Assembly (NCBI GenBank): GCA_009777135.1
Contig: WRMM01000157.1
Location: 1 to 5,545, forward strand
Length of the DNA: 5,545 nt
Direction: 5' to 3'
Source: Candidatus Fibrimonadales bacterium
GTDB lineage: Bacteria > Fibrobacterota > Fibrobacteria > Fibrobacterales > Fibrobacteraceae
A program made the translations under genes and the position numbers. The notes beneath the pieces are model-generated. The model made no database searches and had not been told where the DNA came from. It worked only from the letters and a program-made list of their open reading frames with translations. Positions 1 through 5,545 of the stretch are shown one piece after another (position 1 is the first letter of the stretch; each line of letters starts with the position of its first letter).

Positions 1-1232
1 CCTTGCGCGGATTTTAAACATTCTCCTATATTTTTCTCTTCGTTTTTCACAATCATGCAAAGCGACAGCAAAGGGCGTTTATCTTTTTTATCCAGCAATG
101 CCGAATTTGCCCTTTCAAACAAAAATTTCGCTTCAGGATTGTCTTTATTGTCTTTTAGCATTTGTTCCGCATAATTTCTAGATAGCTTGAAATTTCCCTG
201 CTCAAATTCCCATAAGCTCAAATTTTTTAGAGCATCCAGTTTTATTTTGTAATGGCTTGTGCCTCCTATGGTAACATTGGCTTTCATGGCGAGAGCTTTT
301 CTGAACATAGTCATGCTTTCTTCTTTTTTTCCCTGAGAAATCAAAATCAAAGCAAGCCCGTAATAAGCTTCGCTGTCTTTTGGAAATTGTTTCGCGCATC
401 TAGTATATACTTCTTTTGCTTCTTCAATTTTATTTAATTTGCTCAAATGTCTGGCTAATTTGTTTATTGAATGCATTTTTAGGTCAATCATGCTAGATGG
501 GCAATGGAATTCCGAGGCGCGCCTGTAATATTCCACGGCTTTTTCAAAATCATCCAAAACGGAATGGGAATCGCCCAGTTCAATTAAGCCTTCAATCCGC
601 TTCTCCTGCTCTGGGTCTGCCAATTGAAGCTCCAAATTTCTCTTTGCTTTTTTTTGCCTTATTTCCAGAGTTTCATAACCCGTATGCCAAATCATTATAC
701 TGGTGTTTACGGGATTCAAACCTAAATTTTCCGCAGATTTCAATACGTTTTCATGCACACGGCCTTCAAAGCGCATTTCCTTGTGGTTTGGGAACATTCT
801 CGCCTGCATGAACTTTAAGCCAATTGGCTTGCCATCTTCTTCCGTATTGCAAATTGTAAAAGAAATCAAGCGATCCAGCGGAACAAGTTTCAGCTTGTTG
901 AATGATTCTATCTGGTCTGGCGGAACATAGTCGTCTGCATCCATCCATAAAATCCAGGAGCAGCTTGCTTTTTCAATGCTAAGATTGCGAGAATAGGCAA
1001 AATCTCCAATCCACTCAGACTGCAGCAAAACTGTTTTTGGAAAAGACTGAACAATTTCAATGGTTCTATCCGTAGAACCTGTGTCGTTTACAACAATTTC
1101 ATCTGCAAACGGCAAAAAACTCTCAATAGCTCGCCCAATATTCGCTTCTTCATTTTTAACAATCATGCAAATAGAAAGCGCATTTCTTTTGCCAACGCAA
1201 GGCAAAGGCTGTTTTATGGTTCCAAAAGGCAT
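1..1232 (-). CDS. Family-2 glycosyltransferase with TPR repeats, tandem GT2 architecture (3' end outside window)
   Basis: Partial gene: 410 codons are visible and the frame is open at the left edge. The product should transfer a sugar from a nucleotide-sugar donor; donor and acceptor cannot be told. Residues 18-165 form a GT2 (GT-A fold) domain of the type often fused to TPRs. It opens with LSICMIVKNEE (19-29), has DEIVVNDTGSTDRT (44-57) for nucleotide binding, a DxD-like metal site in WMDADD (96-101), and FEGRVHENV (155-163). Residues about 217-370 hold three to four TPR-like helical pairs. At 389 a second GT2 domain begins with LSLCMIVKNEEKNIGE and leaves the window. No signal peptide or membrane segment is visible, so the seen part looks cytoplasmic. 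The ATG at 1232 is the only usual start codon after the in-frame TAA near 1287. It lies inside the end of thrH (19-base overlap) and no well-spaced Shine-Dalgarno precedes it, suggesting coupling to thrH translation. Fold assignment is secure, role is not. Confidence 0.9.
   Translation of the reverse strand, partial: MPFGTIKQPLPCVGKRNALSICMIVKNEEANIGRAIESFLPFADEIVVNDTGSTDRTIEIVQSFPKTVLLQSEWIGDFAYSRNLSIEKASCSWILWMDADDYVPPDQIESFNKLKLVPLDRLISFTICNTEEDGKPIGLKFMQARMFPNHKEMRFEGRVHENVLKSAENLGLNPVNTSIMIWHTGYETLEIRQKKAKRNLELQLADPEQEKRIEGLIELGDSHSVLDDFEKAVEYYRRASEFHCPSSMIDLKMHSINKLARHLSKLNKIEEAKEVYTRCAKQFPKDSEAYYGLALILISQGKKEESMTMFRKALAMKANVTIGGTSHYKIKLDALKNLSLWEFEQGNFKLSRNYAEQMLKDNKDNPEAKFLFERANSALLDKKDKRPLLSLCMIVKNEEKNIGECLKSAQ
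24..68 (-). repeat. Second copy of the internal GT2 repeat
   Basis: Codons 389-403 encode LSLCMIVKNEEKNIG, matching codons 19-33 at 13 of 15 residues. It marks the start of a second GT2 domain whose nucleotide and metal sites lie beyond the left edge, so it cannot be judged here whether that domain is catalytically intact. Confidence 0.8.
1134..1178 (-). repeat. First copy of the internal GT2 repeat
   Basis: Codons 19-33 of the glycosyltransferase encode LSICMIVKNEEANIG, the opening strand and loop of its first GT2 domain. The same protein motif recurs 370 codons later (24-68), and the DNA still shares TTTGCATGATTGT followed by a similar A-rich stretch. It is a diverged domain duplication, not a mobile repeat. 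Confidence 0.8.
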
Positions 1233-1837
1233 AGTGGGAATGTAGAAATTATCTCCAAAAGCTCCCCGTATTCCTCCACCGCTTTAAATTGCGGGAATTG
1301 CGCTTTCAAAGAATCTGTGGCGCGAAACAGGCTGGCTTTGTTTGCGGCTTGGAGCATGGTTATGTCGTTGTAAGAATCTCCGGCGGCAAATACGGTGAAA
1401 TTTAAGGATTGCAGAGCTTCTACTGCATGCTGCTTTTGATTTTTTTGCCGCAATTTGTAGCCTGTGATTTTATCGTCTTTTATTTCTAAGTTGTGGCAGA
1501 ATAGAGTTGGATAGCCTAGGTTTTTCATTATGGGTTTTGCAAACTCTGCAAAGGTGTCGGATAAGATTATTACCTGATGCGTGAAGCGAAGCGTATCTAA
1601 AAACTCTCTTGCTCCGTCCAAGAGCGGAAGCTTTTCAATTATGCTTTGAATGAATGAAAGTTTTATGCTGTGCTCGTCCAAAATTTTCAAGCGATGTTGC
1701 ATAAGCTCATCGTAGTCGGAGATGTCTCGCGTTGTTAAGCGAAGCTCGTTTATTTTTGTTTGCTCGGCAACGGAAATCCAGATTTCCGGCGAAAGAACGC
1801 CCTCTAAATCAAGGGCTATAATACATTGCTTGGGCAA
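1214..1837 (-). CDS. thrH: ThrH: bifunctional phosphoserine phosphatase / homoserine phosphotransferase (HAD superfamily)
   Basis: Complete, 207 residues, the usual length of the family (about 205). It closely resembles Pseudomonas aeruginosa ThrH as I recall it, sharing DLEGVL.PEIW (10-20), LTTRDI.DYD.LM (34-46), LRILDEH-like (50-56), ILSDTF (91-96), LEI near 117-119 and AAGDSYND (151-158). HAD motifs are all present: nucleophile Asp10 with Glu12 replacing the usual second Asp, as in ThrH; motif II Ser93; a Lys of the 132-136 region for motif III; Asp154 and Asp158 for Mg binding. ThrH dephosphorylates phosphoserine to serine and can pass the phosphate to homoserine, linking serine and threonine synthesis in the cytoplasm. 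The start is TTG at 1837-1835: AAGAGGT lies 5 bases upstream, TAA is in frame two codons before, and the next Met (residue 46) would remove the catalytic Asp. It follows the DUF349 gene by 14 bases and overlaps the glycosyltransferase start by 19. Which of the two activities matters here cannot be read from sequence. Confidence 0.93.
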   Translation of the reverse strand: MPKQCIIALDLEGVLSPEIWISVAEQTKINELRLTTRDISDYDELMQHRLKILDEHSIKLSFIQSIIEKLPLLDGAREFLDTLRFTHQVIILSDTFAEFAKPIMKNLGYPTLFCHNLEIKDDKITGYKLRQKNQKQHAVEALQSLNFTVFAAGDSYNDITMLQAANKASLFRATDSLKAQFPQFKAVEEYGELLEIISTFPLCLLEP

Positions 1838-1842
1838 AGTTT

Positions 1843-1849
1843 ACCTCTT
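1843..1849 (-). promoter_or_regulatory. Ribosome binding site that fixes the TTG start of thrH
   Basis: AAGAGGT on the minus strand, 5 bases before the TTG at 1837-1835, lying in the 14-base gap after the DUF349 stop codon. Because there is no ATG or GTG before the catalytic Asp10, this site is what decides the TTG start. Confidence 0.85.
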
Positions 1850-1851
1850 TA

Positions 1852-4419
1852 TTATGGTGATTCGGTTTCTTCATTTGGCTCTGCATTGTCAAATGCGTGG
1901 CAAGCGGAATTGCATGCTGTGTTAAAGCGTTTCCACAAAGTTTTTGCCAAGTGCATTGAAACATTTCCAGACTCTCGCCATGTGGCTCTCAGCGAAGAAG
2001 TTTCGGAAACAACTTCTGCTCTTGTGAGCGCTTGGCTCTGCGCTTTTGCCAAAAGTTCTTCTGCCTGCCTGCATAGCTCCTCTTTCTTTTGAGCGTTTAT
2101 TTTGTCCAGGTTGCTTCTGATTTCTTTTTGGTCATTGTAAAACGAGAAAAAGGACTGTACTTGCTCGGCAAATTTAGCAGAAATCTCTGTTTCTGCAACT
2201 CCGCAGCGACCTGTGCTTTCCCAGTCGGCTTGCAACTTGCGAACTGTTTGCAGAGTTTTGAATTTAAAGTTGCCCTGCTCCAAAATGGTTTTAAGCTGCT
2301 CCATTAAGCTATGCTTGGTTTCCCAGTTTTTATCCAGTTCCTTTGTGATATCGGGATTGCTTTTTGAAGCGGCTTCCCATATTCGGTCAGAAACAGCAAA
2401 AAATCTTTCTCCGAGTTCCTTTGAAAAACCATTGGTTCCAAGCGTTTTCCATTCTTCTTCAATCGCTTTCCATGCAGCAAGAGACTCTGCATTGGCGGCA
2501 TCAAAATCAAGGGTTTCAAGTTTTTGGCACAAATCTTCTCTGGTTTTTCTGGCAGAGTCAAGAAAATTGTTTCTGTTTTCAAAGAAAGTGTCGCTCGCTT
2601 TTTTGAATCTTTGCAATAATCTTTCGTATTCCTCGGCGGGAACGGAACCTGCGGTTTTCCATTCTGCGCTTAGCTTTGTGAATGTTCTTGGAGTATTTTT
2701 CCAGTCTGTGGAATTTGCAAGGGCTTCTGCTTCTTCGCAAAGTTTTTCTCTTGCTGAAATGCGTTCGTTTATCTGTTCGCCAATGCGTTTTTTATATGCT
2801 TCCTGTTTTTTGAAAAAAGCATTTATCGCAGCTTGATAGCGTTCCCAAATAATGTGGTTTTGAGTTTTTGGCACAAAGCCTACGCCTTTCCATTTTGCCT
2901 GAAGTTCCTGAATTTTCTTTAGCTGCTCAGCCCATTCGCCTTCTGCTATGGCAAGCTCTTCTATTTGAGCGCAGATATCTTCTTTGATTTTCAGATTTTC
3001 TTCTTGATCCTTTTCTTGTTCTTTAAGCAAAGGAGCTACGGAATCCATAACCTTGTCTAGCCCGGCTTTGAAGCGCGGCCAAAATTCCTGAATTTTTGTT
3101 GCAGGCATGTATCCAGCCGCCTTCCATTGCTCAAGCATGGAAAAAGCCTTGGTTCTGTTCTCCAAAACAACGGGAGCGTTTGCAAGCTCCTCAATGTCTT
3201 TTATCAACTGCTCTCTTATTTGCTCGGCGTGCCAAGAAGCCCACTCCTGAAGGTTCTGGAAACGGCTTGTTGCAGCCCTGAATTCCTTGTAAACATTTTT
3301 GAACTGAGTTCTTTTATCGCCCACAGCTTCTTTCCAGTCGTAAAAAGCCTGTCTTATGCTTTGAGAGATCTCATTGAAGTCCCCATTTTCGTCCAGGTTA
3401 TTTACCCTGTCTATTATGGCTTGCAGCAAAGGCAATTTTGCGTTGTATTCCTCTTCGCTTATCTTGTCTTCTCTGTTGTCGTCTTTTTCGTCGAGATTTT
3501 CTTCGGTTTCCATGTCTGTTTCCTCCTCCTCTATAATTGGTTTTTCTGCAAATTTTTTAACCTGTTCCTCAGCTTCTCTTTTTGCTAATTCTTCTGTTTC
3601 TCGTTTTGCCTGCGTTTCTGCCGCTATGCGGGCCTTTTCGGCGGCAATATTTTCCCTGTGCTTTTCAAAAACGGAAATTAAGTCCTGATTTTGTTCCAAG
3701 CCTTGGGCGGTGGCTTCTAGCCTTTGCATTTCTGCATCAACAGCCATAGGGCTTTTGTTTTCCAGAAGCCTTGTGGCGTGGGCAAGCAGCGCTACCTGTT
3801 TTTGAGCTATTAAGTTTGCTTCTTCCTTTGCCGGGTCTATTTTTGCGGCTTGAATTGCATTGAGTATTTCTTTTGCTTCGCGGCGCACTGAGCCGAATTT
3901 TGAGCTATCTTTGCCGCTGGCAACTTCTTCAAGGAGGCTTTCGCTTTGCAGCTTTGCCAGAGCAGCCAGAGCCACGGCCTCTTGCTGGTCGCCTTTAGCT
4001 ACTGCAGCAAGCACGCCTTGCTTGGAGCAATCCCTCAGCAATTCTAGGCGAACATCCATTGATTTTGCCGTTGTCAGCAATTCATCTTTATCTTTTTGCT
4101 GCAATTCATTGAATATTTTGCGAATTTCTTCATTGGGTTCGCCATCGTGTTTTTTTACGGTTTTAACCCAAAACTTTCTCAAAGCTTCTTTTATGGCATT
4201 TTGCACGGAAGCATCCTGTTCCGTTTTCAGCAAATTGCCCAAATGCATAGTTGAAGATATTTTTTGAACAGCAATTTTCCTTATATCAGTGCTTTCATCA
4301 TTTTTAGCTACATCTAAAAGCGCGTCTAAATCATTAGAATTCAAGCCTTGCACGGCCTGTTTGCGCACAACAGGGTCCGAGCTTTGCCACTTTGGTTTAA
4401 ATACATCTAATAAACCCAT
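1852..4419 (-). CDS. DUF349 repeat protein with N-terminal HEAT-like repeats, 855 residues
   Basis: Complete gene; ATG at 4419 with AAGAGGT 7 bases upstream. No signal peptide or transmembrane segment, so cytoplasmic. Residues 12-190 contain HEAT-like helical units recognisable by recurring D-x-x-V/I-R patterns (DPVVRKQAV 15-23, STDIRKIAV 43-51, MDVRLELL 121-128, GSVRREAKE 176-184). Residues 250-295 are a Lys/Glu/Ala-rich coiled coil; 296-325 is a strongly acidic linker. From 335 to 845 come seven DUF349-type units, each with a conserved Trp followed by a glycine turn and an Arg/Lys-Phe helix: Trp362, 432, 510, 587, 657, 733 and 814. Unit 3 is the most typical (LQAKWKGVGFVP, then WERYQAA). 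Four units carry a Cys about 26-31 residues before the Trp. DUF349 proteins are widespread in bacteria but have no agreed function; the all-helical repeat build suggests a scaffold or binding role, which is inference. First gene of the cluster, probably driven by the promoter near 4457. Confidence 0.92.
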   Translation of the reverse strand: MGLLDVFKPKWQSSDPVVRKQAVQGLNSNDLDALLDVAKNDESTDIRKIAVQKISSTMHLGNLLKTEQDASVQNAIKEALRKFWVKTVKKHDGEPNEEIRKIFNELQQKDKDELLTTAKSMDVRLELLRDCSKQGVLAAVAKGDQQEAVALAALAKLQSESLLEEVASGKDSSKFGSVRREAKEILNAIQAAKIDPAKEEANLIAQKQVALLAHATRLLENKSPMAVDAEMQRLEATAQGLEQNQDLISVFEKHRENIAAEKARIAAETQAKRETEELAKREAEEQVKKFAEKPIIEEEETDMETEENLDEKDDNREDKISEEEYNAKLPLLQAIIDRVNNLDENGDFNEISQSIRQAFYDWKEAVGDKRTQFKNVYKEFRAATSRFQNLQEWASWHAEQIREQLIKDIEELANAPVVLENRTKAFSMLEQWKAAGYMPATKIQEFWPRFKAGLDKVMDSVAPLLKEQEKDQEENLKIKEDICAQIEELAIAEGEWAEQLKKIQELQAKWKGVGFVPKTQNHIIWERYQAAINAFFKKQEAYKKRIGEQINERISAREKLCEEAEALANSTDWKNTPRTFTKLSAEWKTAGSVPAEEYERLLQRFKKASDTFFENRNNFLDSARKTREDLCQKLETLDFDAANAESLAAWKAIEEEWKTLGTNGFSKELGERFFAVSDRIWEAASKSNPDITKELDKNWETKHSLMEQLKTILEQGNFKFKTLQTVRKLQADWESTGRCGVAETEISAKFAEQVQSFFSFYNDQKEIRSNLDKINAQKKEELCRQAEELLAKAQSQALTRAEVVSETSSLRATWRESGNVSMHLAKTLWKRFNTACNSACHAFDNAEPNEETESP

Positions 4420-4426
4420 AACAATA

Positions 4427-4433
4427 ACCTCTT
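4427..4433 (-). promoter_or_regulatory. Ribosome binding site of the DUF349 gene
   Basis: AAGAGGT on the minus strand, 7 bases before the ATG at 4419. The same heptamer precedes thrH, so it appears to be the standard strong site in this genome and supports both chosen starts. Confidence 0.8.
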
Positions 4434-4456
4434 ATTTTTTAAAGTATATTTGGGGT

Positions 4457-4466
4457 AATATAGAAA
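4457..4466 (-). promoter_or_regulatory. Putative -10 region for the DUF349-thrH-glycosyltransferase cluster
   Basis: Read on the minus strand the bases are TTTCTATATT; the TATATT part (4462-4457) matches the sigma-70 -10 consensus at five of six positions. It lies 37 bases before the ATG at 4419, giving an estimated leader near 30 bases. The -35 position (about 4480-4485 on the minus strand, TAATGT) is a poor match, and the spacer is very A+T-rich. The identical 10-mer occurs in front of pyrG on the other strand, which raises confidence. Confidence 0.5.
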
Positions 4467-4520
4467 TATTTACTCATAAACATTAAGATTTTTGCAAGCT
4501 ACCACAGGGGGCTAACTGAT

Positions 4521-4530
4521 TTTCTATATT
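4521..4530 (+). promoter_or_regulatory. Putative -10 region for pyrG
   Basis: TTTCTATATT on the plus strand, with TATATT at 4525-4530 (five of six to TATAAT). Transcription would start near 4536-4538, leaving a leader of about 54 bases before the pyrG ATG. No good -35 box is seen at 4502-4507. TATAAC at 4553-4558 is a competing -10 candidate, also with a weak -35. The mirrored copy in front of the divergent gene favours the first site. Confidence 0.45.
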
Positions 4531-4549
4531 TTCCTCCATGTTTAGGAAA
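4530..4549 (+). other. Short inverted repeat in the pyrG leader
   Basis: TTTCCT (4530-4535) and AGGAAA (4544-4549) are perfect complements separated by 8 bases that include the ATG of the possible leader frame. A six-pair stem rich in A-U would be weak, and its left arm overlaps the last base of the putative -10 box, so it may not be fully transcribed. It lacks the U-run of a terminator. Probably chance, recorded because it lies at the predicted start of the transcript. Confidence 0.2.
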
Positions 4550-4588
4550 GGATATAACATCTCACAAATCAAAACTTCATCAGGGTAA
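4538..4588 (+). CDS. Possible 16-codon leader frame before pyrG
   Basis: An ATG at 4538 opens a frame for MFRKGYNISQIKTSSG, ending in TAA at 4586-4588, two bases before the pyrG ATG. There is no Shine-Dalgarno before it (the preceding bases are TCCTCC), but if transcription starts about 7 bases after TATATT at 4525-4530, the ATG would be at or within a base or two of the 5' end, allowing leaderless initiation. The close end-to-start spacing could couple it to pyrG. A frame this short is easily found by chance, and codon bias cannot be judged; treat it as a candidate only. Confidence 0.2.
   Translation: MFRKGYNISQIKTSSG
4582..4585 (+). promoter_or_regulatory. Weak ribosome binding site of pyrG
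   Basis: AGGG, 5 bases before the ATG at 4591. It is weaker than the AAGAGGT sites of the two minus-strand genes and lies within the last codons of the small open frame 4538-4588. A purine run, AGGAAAGGA at 4544-4552, is too far from the ATG to serve pyrG. Confidence 0.5.
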
Positions 4589-4590
4589 TT

Positions 4591-5545
4591 ATGCAAAAAA
4601 CAAAATTTATATTTGTAACAGGCGGCGTTGTTTCCGGGCTTGGCAAGGGAATTACAGCCGCATCTTTGGGAAGGCTTCTAAAACAGCGCGGCTTAAAAGT
4701 CACTGCGCAAAAACTTGACCCATATATGAATGTGGACCCCGGCACAATGAGCCCCTACCAGCATGGAGAAGTTTTTGTGACCGATGACGGTGCGGAAACG
4801 GATTTGGATCTGGGGCATTACGAGCGTTTCATCGATGAAAACCTTACCAAGTTTTCAAATCTTACTTCGGGAAAGGTCTATTGGAGCGTCTTGCAAAAGG
4901 AACGTGAAGGCGCGTTTTCCGGCAGCACTGTCCAGGTGATTCCGCACCTTACCCAGGAAATCAAGGATTTCATTTATGCAGGAGCTGAAAAAAGCGGCGC
5001 AGATGTGTTAATTACAGAGATCGGCGGCACTATCGGCGACATCGAAAGCCAGCCTTTTATTGAGGCTATCCGGCAGATCGGGCTTGAACGCGGACGGGAA
5101 AGCTGCCTTTTTATTCATGTAACTCTTGTGCCCTTCTTAAAGGCATCGGGCGAGCACAAATCCAAGCCCACCCAGCATTCAGTTAAAGAACTGCAATCCA
5201 TGGGGATAACGCCGAATATAATCATTGCCAGGTCTGATGAACCCTTAATTCCAGGCATCACTGATAAAATTGCCCTTTTTTGCAATGTAAAACCGGATTG
5301 CGTCATAGAAAATGTAACCCTGTCTTCCCTTTACGAAGCGCCCCTTATGCTGCACGAAAATGGTCTGGACAAAGTTGTTTGCAGGGAACTGGGCATAACA
5401 GCCCTGCCGCCCGATTTGTCTGCATGGAGGGATATGACCAAAAAAATCGCTTCACGAAAAAACGTGGTAACGATTGCTATTGTAGGCAAGTATGTTAAAT
5501 TCCATGACGCTTATCTTTCAATAATCGAAAGCCTGAACCATGCTG
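4591..5545 (+). CDS. pyrG: CTP synthase (3' end outside window)
   Basis: Partial: 318 complete codons of an enzyme usually about 535-550 residues long. CTP synthase makes CTP from UTP with ATP and glutamine, the last step of de novo pyrimidine nucleotide synthesis, in the cytosol as a tetramer. The N-terminal synthetase domain is complete: FVTGGVVSGLGKG (8-20, ATP loop with Lys19), KLDPYMNVDPGTMSP (41-55), HGEVFVTDDGAETDLDLGHYERF (split around 58-80; Asp73 matches a Mg ligand), TEIGGTIGDIES (142-153; Glu143 the other acidic ligand), KPTQHSVKEL (192-201) and KIALFCNV (226-233). From residue 292, VVTIAIVGKYVKFHDAYLSI begins the class I glutamine amidotransferase domain; its catalytic Cys-His-Glu lie beyond the window. 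ATG at 4591 fits the family N-terminus; a short AGGG sits 5 bases upstream. No reading-frame fault is seen. It is divergent from the DUF349 cluster and visibly richer in G+C than it. Confidence 0.98.
   Translation, partial: MQKTKFIFVTGGVVSGLGKGITAASLGRLLKQRGLKVTAQKLDPYMNVDPGTMSPYQHGEVFVTDDGAETDLDLGHYERFIDENLTKFSNLTSGKVYWSVLQKEREGAFSGSTVQVIPHLTQEIKDFIYAGAEKSGADVLITEIGGTIGDIESQPFIEAIRQIGLERGRESCLFIHVTLVPFLKASGEHKSKPTQHSVKELQSMGITPNIIIARSDEPLIPGITDKIALFCNVKPDCVIENVTLSSLYEAPLMLHENGLDKVVCRELGITALPPDLSAWRDMTKKIASRKNVVTIAIVGKYVKFHDAYLSIIESLNHA

Larger units (their letters stand above)
4420..4590. promoter_or_regulatory. Divergent intergenic control region between the DUF349 gene and pyrG
   Basis: These 171 bases are mostly A+T with one G+C-rich patch at 4498-4514. 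They must carry the start signals of both flanking genes because both genes point away from it. Two copies of TTTCTATATT in opposite orientation are the best promoter signals. No rho-independent terminator is present, as expected for a divergent arrangement. I see no recognisable riboswitch or known operator. Confidence 0.75.

Noticed and set aside
202..399. Minus-strand 65-codon frame inside the glycosyltransferase
   Set aside because: It overlaps the TPR region in another frame; the glycosyltransferase frame is continuous through it.
648..655. Run of eight A on the coding strand of the glycosyltransferase as a possible slippage site
   Set aside because: The frame stays open and recognisable on both sides (GT2 before, TPR after), so no frameshift is needed and no stimulatory structure is apparent.
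2213..2836. Long plus-strand open frame of 207 codons opposite the DUF349 gene
   Set aside because: It is antisense to a well-supported gene; its Ser/Phe/Leu-rich product mirrors the Glu/Lys/Ala codons of the real strand, and it shows no domain.
3127..3588. Plus-strand open frame that looks membrane-like (Phe/Val/Leu-rich)
   Set aside because: The hydrophobic run is the complement of the acidic and Lys/Glu coiled-coil codons of the DUF349 protein, so the apparent membrane segments are an artefact.
3860..4267. Plus-strand Ser/Ala-rich open frame
   Set aside because: It is a shadow of the HEAT-like part of the DUF349 gene, with no ribosome binding site or recognisable motif.
4541..4590. pyrG attenuation by a leader terminator as in Bacillus
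   Set aside because: No G+C-rich hairpin with a U-run and no GGGC transcription start are present before pyrG.
5115..5306. Minus-strand frame opposite pyrG
   Set aside because: It is antisense to strongly conserved CTP synthase sequence and has no independent support.

Overview
The window is 5,545 bases of ordinary bacterial chromosome with dense gene packing. A leftward three-gene cluster (minus strand, 1 to 4419) and a rightward gene (plus strand, from 4591) diverge from a 171-base AT-rich intergenic region. I see no tRNA, rRNA, CRISPR array, insertion sequence or integrase. The organism cannot be named with confidence. AGAGGT-type ribosome binding sites, a TTG start, moderate GC, and the combination of a ThrH-type HAD enzyme, a long DUF349 protein and a glycosyltransferase with TPRs suggest a Gram-negative-type bacterium, for example of the Fibrobacterota or Spirochaetota. 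That placement is a guess from gene content.

Leftward cluster, in transcription order. (1) 4419-1852 encodes an 855-residue cytoplasmic protein: HEAT-like helical repeats, a charged coiled coil with an acidic linker, then seven DUF349-type units. (2) 1837-1214 encodes ThrH, a HAD-superfamily phosphoserine phosphatase / homoserine phosphotransferase. It starts 14 bases after gene 1 stops, at a TTG codon behind a good ribosome binding site. (3) 1232-1 encodes the first 410 residues of a family-2 glycosyltransferase. It overlaps thrH by 19 bases and runs off the left edge. Its architecture is GT2 domain, TPR-like repeats, then the beginning of a second GT2 domain. The spacing and overlap suggest one transcript with translational coupling. 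The three proteins have no obvious shared pathway.

Intergenic region 4420-4590. The same 10-mer, TTTCTATATT, lies once on each strand, pointing outward to each flanking gene at a distance suited to a -10 element. A 16-codon open frame precedes pyrG, ending two bases before its ATG, and a small inverted repeat overlaps its start.

Rightward gene. 4591-5545 encodes the first 318 residues of CTP synthase (pyrG): the whole synthetase domain and the first strand of the glutaminase domain, cut by the right edge.

No clearly new system is visible. The items most worth a second look are the tandem GT2-TPR-GT2 enzyme, the regular Trp/Cys periodicity of the DUF349 protein, and the mirrored promoter boxes with the small pyrG leader frame.
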